The notes under the pieces are model-generated. The model was not told where the DNA came from, ran no database searches, and saw only the letters and a list, made by a program, of their open reading frames with translations. Shown here piece by piece: positions 33,750 through 40,661 of a stretch of DNA of 64,000 bases. The DNA is from Cupriavidus pauculus (lineage in GTDB: Bacteria > Pseudomonadota > Gammaproteobacteria > Burkholderiales > Burkholderiaceae): contig NZ_CP044067.1 of assembly GCF_008693385.1 (NCBI RefSeq), forward strand, positions 1,116,001-1,180,000, read 5' to 3'. The first letter of the stretch is position 1. The number at the start of each line of letters is the position of its first letter. The position numbers and the translations under genes were made by a program.

Positions 33750-35201
33750 TCAGGCCACGGCCTGCCCCAATGGCGGCATGACGTCTGCCGGGATGGGACA
33801 CACGTAAGGCTGGCCGCCCAGGCGCTGTTCCAGCTCCTGTCGTGCGGCGGCCAGCAAGGCGGGGTTCTGGAAGAGTTCCATGGCCGTACCCGCCATCGTC
33901 TTGGCCGCGAGCAGCATGCCCTTGTGCGCGATGGAGCTTTTGCCCTGTGCAACCCACTGCCACGAGTGTGGCGACGTGCCAAACGCGAAACACGCGGTCA
34001 TGCACTGGGCGGTCGGTGTCACCCAGCTGACGTCGCCGACGTCCGTGGAAGCATGCATGCGCATCGGCCGCGCGCTGTCCAGCGCTTCCACGCCGTCGTA
34101 CAATGGCTTCGGGTCCTTCCAGGCGTTCTGCAGCATGCGGCCGGCCATCTCGATTTCTTCGGGACGCGTGGTGGCGTGCATCGATGCAGCGAAGCCGAGC
34201 TCGGCCTGCTCATAGGACGGCGCCCCGAAATGCGAGAGTTGTCCGTGCATGGCGCGGTTGAGCACATCGTTCAACATGATGTTGGAGCACGCGGAATGCA
34301 TCTGGATCTGCAACTCGCAGCCCGTCATCAGCGCGGCACCGCGCGCGATGTCGCACACGCGGGCGTAGACCTCCGAGGCATCGGCGTTGCGCGGCGCGCG
34401 GATCATGTAGAGCGCTTCCGCCCGGGGTTGCACGACATTGGGCGCCACGCCACCAGCGTCCGTGATCGCGTAATGGACGCGCGCGTCCGGAATCATGTGT
34501 TCACGCAGGAAATTCGTGCCGACGTTCATCAGCTCCAGCGCATCCAGCGCGCTCCGCCCGAGGTGCGGTGAGGCCCCGGCATGCGCCGATATACCCGTGA
34601 ACCGGAAGTACGCCTGCACGACGGCGAGCGATTCGAGGTTCATGATGCCGTTGAACACGCCGGGGTGCCACGTCAGCGCGGCGCCCAGATCGTCGAACAG
34701 GCCTGCCCGCGCCATATACGTCTTGCCCCAGCCGCCTTCCTCGGCCGGGCACCCATAGAATCGCACCCGCCCCTGCAGCCCGGCATCGTCCAGCATCTGC
34801 TTGACGGCGACGGCCGCGAGGTGTGCGCTCGTGCCCAGCAGATGGTGGCCACAGCCATGTCCATTGCCATTGGCGATTTCCGACGACGGCTGGCAACTCA
34901 GGGCCAGGTTTTCCTGACTGAGGCCCGACAGCGCGTCGAACTCGCCGAGAATGCCGATCACGGGACCGCCCTCGCCCGCTTCCGCGACAAACGCTGTGGG
35001 GATGCCGGCCACGCCCTCGCGCACGGCGAAGCCTGCCTCTTTCAGGTAATCGATATGCAGGCGCGCCGAATCGCGCTCCTGATAGCCGAGTTCCGCATAC
35101 CGCCAGATTTCGTCGGACAGTGTCGCGTAACGCTGTCCGTGTTCGTCGACGAAGCGGCTTATGTTTGGGCCGATTTTTGCGCCGATGTTTGCTGCGTGCA
35201 T
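33750..35201 (-). CDS. M20 family amidohydrolase (AbgB-like)
   Basis: 483 residues. The metal site is visible as ILGEFDALSG (Asp), NGHGCGHHLLG (His pair) and CPAEEGGWGK (Glu pair), followed by the dimerisation domain around FTGISAHAGASPHLGRSA. This is the AbgB branch, whose E. coli member cleaves p-aminobenzoyl-glutamate. No AbgA partner is seen, so the real substrate may be another N-acyl amino acid or amide. Cytoplasmic, no signal peptide. It is the last gene of a four-gene minus-strand unit with an MHS transporter, a LysR regulator and a porin. Confidence 0.88.
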   Translation of the reverse strand: MHAANIGAKIGPNISRFVDEHGQRYATLSDEIWRYAELGYQERDSARLHIDYLKEAGFAVREGVAGIPTAFVAEAGEGGPVIGILGEFDALSGLSQENLALSCQPSSEIANGNGHGCGHHLLGTSAHLAAVAVKQMLDDAGLQGRVRFYGCPAEEGGWGKTYMARAGLFDDLGAALTWHPGVFNGIMNLESLAVVQAYFRFTGISAHAGASPHLGRSALDALELMNVGTNFLREHMIPDARVHYAITDAGGVAPNVVQPRAEALYMIRAPRNADASEVYARVCDIARGAALMTGCELQIQMHSACSNIMLNDVLNRAMHGQLSHFGAPSYEQAELGFAASMHATTRPEEIEMAGRMLQNAWKDPKPLYDGVEALDSARPMRMHASTDVGDVSWVTPTAQCMTACFAFGTSPHSWQWVAQGKSSIAHKGMLLAAKTMAGTAMELFQNPALLAAARQELEQRLGGQPYVCPIPADVMPPLGQAVA

Positions 35202-35247
35202 TGGGTGGAGTCCTCGTGTTGTTGCAGGGGAAAAGGCGGGAATGCTT

Positions 35248-36411
35248 TCAGAAGTGGTGGGTGATGCCGACCGTCACGCTGGTCACCGTGCGGCCCGGCG
35301 CGCCGATGAACGCGCCGCTGTCGTAGTTGTAGGTCAGGCTCGCCTCGGGCCCATTGCGCATCAGGCCGGCTCGACCGTAAAAGGCGGTCCGCTTCGACAG
35401 GAAATGGTCGATGCCCACCGTGCTGCCGTAGCTGTAGTTGCCGTCACGCGACGTGCGCCGATAGCCGAGCGACATGCGAAGCAGGTTGTTGCGCCAGATC
35501 TTTTGCAGTCCCAGCAGATAGAGGTTCGAGATATCGCTGCCGTCGTGCTTCGGGACAATGCGGATGTAGGCCGCCTGGCCGATCAGCGGGCCGAAGTCAT
35601 ACATCGCGCTGGCCAGATAGGTATCGGTACGCTGGGACGCCGCTTCGGTGGCGTTACCGTTGCAGCTTCCCTTGACACTTGGGTCGCACCAGCTCTGGCC
35701 GAATGCCATCGTTGCCGCAAAGCGGTCGCCGTAGTAGGACCCCATCGCGGTCCGCGCCAACACCGCGGGTCCGACGGTTTGATCCGACTTGAACGAGTAA
35801 CTGACGTCGCCTGCAAACGGACCGAACCGCGGTGACGCGTAGCGGATGGTCTTGTTCAACCGTGCGAGGGCATCGCCGCTTGCACCCATGCCGAGGTCGG
35901 CGACGCCGCCGAGGTATGAGTAGACCGATTCGTGCGCGGTCGCGAGGAACGGATCGGCATAGAGCGCCGCCGCGCCCAGTGACGTGTACTGGCGGCCCAG
36001 CATCAACTGCCCGAATTGCCGGTGATGCAGGCCGATGTACGAGGCACGGTTGAACAGCGTGCTGCTGTCCTGCATCGAACCGGAGTCCGACAGGAAGCCG
36101 TTCTCGATGCGAAAGAACGCCGTCCACCCCGCGCCAAGCGCCTCTTGTCCGTAGATGCCGAACTTGGACGTGTAGGACCCTCCGCTCTCTACCCGGGCCA
36201 CGCCGTTGCTGCCGGAGCGCGTGTAGTTGAAGCCGATATCCAGTGTGCCGTACAGGGAGAGCAGCGATTGCTGCGGCGCCACGCCGATGGATCGTGGGCC
36301 CAGGCCCACGGCCAGATAGGACACCAGCTGTTCGTACTGGGTCGGCGCCGCGTTGGCCGCCCCCATTGCGCTGAAAAGTACCGCGACACCTGCAAGAGAT
36401 TTCCTGAACAT
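35248..36411 (-). CDS. Outer-membrane porin (beta-proteobacterial general porin family)
   Basis: About 387 residues from ATG 36411. The signal peptide SLAGVAVLFSAMGAANA is cleaved near residue 22. Barrel features follow: SLLSLYGTLDIGFNYTRSG at the first strand, FGIYGQEALGAGWTAFFRIE, RQFGQLMLGRQYTSLG at the constriction-loop region, and the C-terminal GRTVTSVTVGITHHF ending in Phe as needed for BAM-assisted insertion. It lies 46 bases before the amidohydrolase gene and about 110 after LysR, so it probably lets that enzyme's substrate through the outer membrane. Confidence 0.92.
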   Translation of the reverse strand: MFRKSLAGVAVLFSAMGAANAAPTQYEQLVSYLAVGLGPRSIGVAPQQSLLSLYGTLDIGFNYTRSGSNGVARVESGGSYTSKFGIYGQEALGAGWTAFFRIENGFLSDSGSMQDSSTLFNRASYIGLHHRQFGQLMLGRQYTSLGAAALYADPFLATAHESVYSYLGGVADLGMGASGDALARLNKTIRYASPRFGPFAGDVSYSFKSDQTVGPAVLARTAMGSYYGDRFAATMAFGQSWCDPSVKGSCNGNATEAASQRTDTYLASAMYDFGPLIGQAAYIRIVPKHDGSDISNLYLLGLQKIWRNNLLRMSLGYRRTSRDGNYSYGSTVGIDHFLSKRTAFYGRAGLMRNGPEASLTYNYDSGAFIGAPGRTVTSVTVGITHHF

Positions 36412-36519
36412 TGATGCGCTCTGAAGAATGCGTAATGCGTGAATGGGCATGTCGAAAGGCAAAGCGGGTCCCCGGCACGCCGGTGGCGTGCCTGATGCGA
36501 ACATCGGGGGAAAGACGCG

Positions 36520-37428
36520 TCAGGCGGCGCGGCGCGACTGTGCGGCGAAGCCCTGGAGCAAGGCGTTGTGCAGCCGTTCCGCGGGACCCGTCAGAACATG
36601 GTGGTTGTGCCGCAGCAGGCAGATCGGCTGGGCGGGCAGAGGCTCGGCGATGTCGAGGTACGCCACCCGCTGGCTCAGGAATTCACTGCGCATCGACTCG
36701 CTCGACAGGACCAGCAGCAGATTGGCGCGCCAGCAGAGCTCCATGGCGAGGTGGATCGACGCGCATTCCGTCACGCGCAGCGGCGGCTCCAGACCGTTCT
36801 CGGAGAACAACCGGCTGAAGGACGACTGCCGGTCGGGTAGCGGATCGAGCGATATCCAGTCGGCCTGCCGCAGTACACGCAAGGAGCGGGCGTTGCGCAG
36901 CGGGTGCTCCGGGCGGGCGACGATGACGCTCGACAGCCGGCTGACCTCGATCGACTGGAAGAACCGATCCGGCGATTGCAGGTGCGACGAGACGGCCATG
37001 TCGATAGCGCCCTGACGCAACTGCTCCACCAGCTGATTGGGGCGCATTTCCAGGACGCGCAGACGAACGTCCGGATAGGCCGTGCGAAATCCATCCAGCG
37101 TGTCGATCATCGGCTGCAGCATGGCGGTCAGCGGCGTGGTGCCAAGCGTGACCGTGCCACCCACGCCGTCCTGCATGTCGTCGAGGTCGGTCTTCGCGTG
37201 CTGCACGCTTTCCATGATCAGTCGTGCGTGCGCGAGTAGCCGGTGCCCCGCCGGCGTAAGCCGCGTTCCGGTGCTCGACCGTTCCAGCAGCGTGGTGCCG
37301 ACGCTCGACTCCAGCTCCTGCACGGTCTTGCTCAGGGCGGGCTGCGTCACGTGGAGCTGACGGGCCGCTTCGTGGATACTCTGGCATTCGGCGATGGTGA
37401 TCAACGCACGCAACTGGTTCAGTTTCAT
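36520..37428 (-). CDS. LysR-family transcriptional regulator (CbbR/GltC-like)
   Basis: 302 residues. MKLNQLRALITIAECQSIHE leads into LHVTQPALSKTVQELESSVG, the HTH. The effector domain (TLGTTPLTAMLQPMIDTLDG) starts near residue 92. Its ATG lies one base after the stop of the MHS transporter gene, so it is translated from the same message, unlike the usual divergent LysR layout. It probably senses the imported substrate and controls the operon. Confidence 0.93.
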   Translation of the reverse strand: MKLNQLRALITIAECQSIHEAARQLHVTQPALSKTVQELESSVGTTLLERSSTGTRLTPAGHRLLAHARLIMESVQHAKTDLDDMQDGVGGTVTLGTTPLTAMLQPMIDTLDGFRTAYPDVRLRVLEMRPNQLVEQLRQGAIDMAVSSHLQSPDRFFQSIEVSRLSSVIVARPEHPLRNARSLRVLRQADWISLDPLPDRQSSFSRLFSENGLEPPLRVTECASIHLAMELCWRANLLLVLSSESMRSEFLSQRVAYLDIAEPLPAQPICLLRHNHHVLTGPAERLHNALLQGFAAQSRRAA

Positions 37429-37429
37429 C

Positions 37430-38722
37430 TCAGCGCCCCGTTTCGCGGATGCTCGACAGCGCGAACAAGGTCACCACGCCGCACGCCATCATGTAAAGCG
37501 CAGGGGCCATCGGGTTGCCTGTCACGCCGATCAGCCAGGTCACCACGGCCTGCGACGAGCCGCCGAAGATCGTGACGCCGATGCTGTAGATCACGGACAG
37601 ACCGCTGGCACGGACCCCGGCGGGCAGCATTTCCATGATCAGCAGCAGCATGGGCGCCGAAGCGATATTGCCGAGCGCGGTCAAGGTGGCCGTCACCGCA
37701 AGCACCAGCGGTACGCTCGGATAGGTATTGATCAGCCAGAATGCCGGATAGATCAGCGTCGTCGTGGCGAGCAGCGCCGCCAGCGCGATGGGCTTGCGGC
37801 GCACCAGACGGTCGGCGATGCGCCCGGCCAGCAGCGAGGACACGATCATCGTCGCGCCGGCCACGCAACCGGACAGCAGCGACAGCGACGACGGCATGCC
37901 GAGCACGCGGATCATGTACGTCGGCATGTAGAACACCACCAGGTACATGGCGACGGTACCCGCCGTGATGGAAAGCACCCCCTTGAGCACGCTGAGGCCG
38001 TGCTCGCGAAACAGCGTCCGCAGCGGGCTGGCCTCATGGGCGTGCTCGGGCAGCGTTTCATCGAGGTTGGCCCGGATGTACAGCCCCACGGGCGCGATCA
38101 GCAGGCCGAGCAGGAACGGCAGGCGCCAGCCCCACGCCTCCAGCGATTCGGCGGGCATCAGCGCATAGAGCGCCGTGCCGGTGGCGGCCCCTAGCAGCGC
38201 CGCGGCGCCCTGGCTCGCTGCCTGCCAACTGATGCGGTAGCCGCGACGCTGCACGCCGCCTGCTTCCATCAGCATCGACGTGGACGCGCCGATTTCGCCG
38301 CCCAGCGAGAAGCCCTGCAGCAGCCGCCCCGCCACGATGATGGCGGGCCCCCAGGCGCCCGCCATGGCATAGGTCGGCGCACAGGCGATGCACAGCGTTC
38401 CCACGACCATCAGGCCGATGGTCAGGGTCATGGCGGCCTTGCGGCCGCTGCGGTCGGCATAGCTACCGATCACGAAACCTCCGAGCGGGCGCATCACGAA
38501 CCCGATGCCGAAAGTCGCGACGGCCAGCAGCAGCGACGCATAGGGGCTGGTGGCGGGAAAGAACAACTTGCCGATCATGACCGCGAAGAAGCTGTAGACG
38601 GTGAAGTCGTACATTTCCAGCGCATTGCCGACCGAACACGCGGCGATCACGCGGGACTGGTTGGACGTGAGGGACGGTGCGCGTGCAAGGGTAGCCGGGG
38701 CGCCAAGGGTTGCGTCATTCAT
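37430..38722 (-). CDS. MFS transporter, metabolite:H+ symporter (MHS) family
   Basis: About 430 residues from ATG 38722, 12 membrane helices. The start VIAACSVGNALEMYDFTVYS is the MHS signature (GNxxExYDF). RPLGGFVIGSYADRSGRKAA is motif A and RLLQGFSLGGEIGASTSMLM is helix 4. MHS carriers import citrate, shikimate, dicarboxylates, betaine or aromatic acids with protons. It heads the unit transporter-LysR-porin-amidohydrolase, an import route from outer membrane to hydrolysis. The exact solute is unknown. Confidence 0.92.
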   Translation of the reverse strand: MNDATLGAPATLARAPSLTSNQSRVIAACSVGNALEMYDFTVYSFFAVMIGKLFFPATSPYASLLLAVATFGIGFVMRPLGGFVIGSYADRSGRKAAMTLTIGLMVVGTLCIACAPTYAMAGAWGPAIIVAGRLLQGFSLGGEIGASTSMLMEAGGVQRRGYRISWQAASQGAAALLGAATGTALYALMPAESLEAWGWRLPFLLGLLIAPVGLYIRANLDETLPEHAHEASPLRTLFREHGLSVLKGVLSITAGTVAMYLVVFYMPTYMIRVLGMPSSLSLLSGCVAGATMIVSSLLAGRIADRLVRRKPIALAALLATTTLIYPAFWLINTYPSVPLVLAVTATLTALGNIASAPMLLLIMEMLPAGVRASGLSVIYSIGVTIFGGSSQAVVTWLIGVTGNPMAPALYMMACGVVTLFALSSIRETGR

Positions 38723-39123
38723 GAGAATTGTCGAGAGCAGGTAAATGAACCACTGATACGATCCACCGATACGAACCACTGAAACGCATCGCGCGTCCAG
38801 CGGACGGCCACTTCATCTAGCAAGGCGCGTACCGCTGCGTCCTTGGTCACAGTATTCGTGGATTCCACACCCGTGCAAAATCGATAATTGTCATCGCGAA
38901 AACCTTTGGTTATCGCGAGCCCGCTGCGGGCAAATTAACCTGTCGCACGCACCATCGTCGTGCCCGGGTCACCAATGGCAGGCAACAAATCCGGGCCATT
39001 CCCACGGACGGGGCATCACAACCGTTCCACACATTCACGAACGCGAGACACTCCGTCGCTACATTCGTCCCTTTTTCCATACGCGGATCCTTGTGCCGCG
39101 TTCTTGTGAGACTGGGGACGGAT
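38723..39123. other. 400-base intergenic stretch with an imperfect 25-base dyad
   Basis: Near 38744-38785 GAACCACTGATACG and GAACCACTGAAACG form short direct repeats close to the MHS start. At 38894-38918 is a dyad with 11-base arms (TCGCGAAAACC / GGTTATCGCGA, one mismatch, TTT loop), a candidate LysR or other operator. I see no convincing gene here on either strand. Confidence 0.5.
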
Positions 39124-39466
39124 ATGTCTTTCCAAAGACGAGCCATCGCGGGCGCTTGCGCGATGTTTCTGGTGAGCGCCTGCGGTGGCGGTGATGACAG
39201 GGACACGGCCGCAACCAACCAGCGTGGCGATGCGCGTTATGTGACCGTGGATACCAACGTGGGTGTGCGAGTCGTGCGGGGCTTCCTCGATGTCTGGGAG
39301 CCGCTGACGCGTCTGGTCGATGCCGGCGCGCCCGCGCAGGCGAACGGCTCGTTCCCTGCCGTCGTGGCAAGAACTACAGCGTGACGTCAGCCCGGATCCG
39401 ACGACCCTCGTGCCCGAGCGGTTCCAGGAGAGGGATAGTTGGACAAGTCCAGGGACATGCGTGTAA
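39124..39466 (+). pseudogene. Small lipoprotein gene with an apparent frameshift
   Basis: ATG 39124 opens a lipoprotein signal (RRAIAGACAMFLVSACGGGD, lipobox VSAC) and VTVDTNVGVRVVRGFLDVWE. The frame stops at 39384 after only 86 residues. The +1 frame across the last 25 bases continues SWQELQRDVSPDPTTLVPER and then FQERDSWTSPGTCV to a stop at 39464-39466, with coherent hydrophilic composition. The simplest reading is a single-base indel near 39360-39370 in a gene of about 114 codons. It could also be a genuine short protein. Family not recognised. Confidence 0.5.
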
Positions 39467-39530
39467 TCAACGGAAAAGGATTCGACGCATTCCAACATCC
39501 AATGCATCGCAAGGCGGGAAGAACCGGGCT

Positions 39531-39810
39531 ATGAGCCAGCATCAGATGGGGTTTCGATCGACCTTGTTTGACGCCGAAGCTGGTGGGCCGAATGGTTACG
39601 CGACCGCCTTGAGAGTGAGGGGCAAGCCGTCGACTCTGTTATCCCCGAAGACTGGGGGTGGTGCATCGTCGTGCAGCGAAAACCCTCTCGACTATGGATT
39701 GGCTGTGGTCGCGTCGAGGAGGACCCGGCCGACGCCGAGAGATCGACTGGGCGCTCTCCCGCAACGGAGGTGATCTGGTCATGCTTTGTGGCCGCTGAAC
39801 GGCCCACTCT
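39531..39810 (+). pseudogene. Broken gene of an unnamed conserved family (DWGWC-type)
   Basis: From ATG 39531 one frame gives MGFRSTLFDAEA. At about 39577 the sense passes to another frame: SWWAEWLRDRLESEGQAVDS, VIPEDWGWCIVVQRKPSRLW, IGCGRVEEDPAD and TEVIWSCFVAAERP. The Trp-rich, regularly spaced sequence looks like an authentic globular protein, so a one-base deletion near 39577 is likely. The 3' end appears cut where the zinc-ribbon gene ends on the opposite strand (39779). I know similar hypothetical proteins but no function. Confidence 0.5.
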
Positions 39811-40129
39811 CGCTGGCGGCCCCTTCCTGCAGCAGCGCCCAGCCCTGATCGTCACCGCCCTTGGCCTCGCGATACCGCCAGACGGCACCGCATTGGGCGC
39901 AGTGAAACATGCTGACCGTCTCGGAAAACGATCCGGGAAGCTTGCGGCGCTGCGTATCGGTGATACGCAATGCCGGATGCCCGGGCGCGCCGAGCGTGTC
40001 ACGCTGAATCGAGAGGCAGTTATCGCAAAGGGGCATACCGGTCTCGATGTCGGGGGAGCAGCCACTGTAGCATCCTTCACGCGATGCGGCGGAATCTTTG
40101 CCCTGCGGTGCCTCCATTGCGCCGTCCAT
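39779..40129 (-). CDS. Small zinc-ribbon protein
   Basis: 116 residues from ATG 40129. Two Cys pairs, MPLCDNCLSIQRD and FHCAQCGAVWRYREAKGG, form a probable four-Cys zinc ribbon separated by about 38 residues. An additional pair (GCYSGCSP) lies in the N-terminal tail. The start is uncertain; a shorter form from the Met before PLCDN would keep the ribbon. It lies 11 bases after the 78-residue protein gene, so it is probably in one unit with it. Role unknown; ribbons of this kind often bind nucleic acid. Confidence 0.6.
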   Translation of the reverse strand: MDGAMEAPQGKDSAASREGCYSGCSPDIETGMPLCDNCLSIQRDTLGAPGHPALRITDTQRRKLPGSFSETVSMFHCAQCGAVWRYREAKGGDDQGWALLQEGAASESGPFSGHKA

Positions 40130-40140
40130 TGCGCGGTCCG

Positions 40141-40377
40141 TTACGCGCGTCCCAGCTTCCGGATCTCCGCGGCGCCGGCCGTCATGCCCGCGCGAATGGC
40201 CTCGCACTTCGTTCGATGCGTGGAGCCACGCATGGTCACGTTGGCCACCACGCGCTCGATCCCCGCGGCATAACGCCGGATGAGGTACGTCGGAAACCAT
40301 ACGCCCGGCTCCTGCTGGATGGGGTACACGGCAACCGTATAGGGTGAAGCGGGCAACGTCGGGAAAAATGTCGTCAT
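40141..40377 (-). CDS. Small conserved hypothetical protein (78 residues)
   Basis: ATG 40377 opens MTTFFPTLPASPYTVAVYPI, followed by QQEPGVWFPTYLIRRYAAGI, then a Lys/Arg-rich helical end (THRTKCEAIRAGMTAGAAEI). The two-part beta then alpha pattern resembles small HicB-like or nucleotide-modifying accessory domains, but I cannot assign a family. It precedes the zinc-ribbon gene by 11 bases on the same strand. Confidence 0.6.
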   Translation of the reverse strand: MTTFFPTLPASPYTVAVYPIQQEPGVWFPTYLIRRYAAGIERVVANVTMRGSTHRTKCEAIRAGMTAGAAEIRKLGRA

Positions 40378-40661
40378 AGTGTTGTCTCGAGATGTGCGCG
40401 CGCATCGCCATGACACATGGCGATAAAGCAAAGCGAGAGCGCTTGCAATGCGGGGCGATGTTGGGAGAGACCTGCCGCACACGGACAAAACACGCGGATA
40501 GGCAGGAAAACTTCGGCCAGATTGGCCGCCGGCAAGGTGGTAGCCGGCTCGATGGCGGGCGAACGTCGTTAATAGTACGTCGTTAGTAATATGTCGCCAG
40601 ACCATCATTCCTGAAAAACAGGAATAACCCGCACTGTAACACATCGCATCGTCTATTGCGC

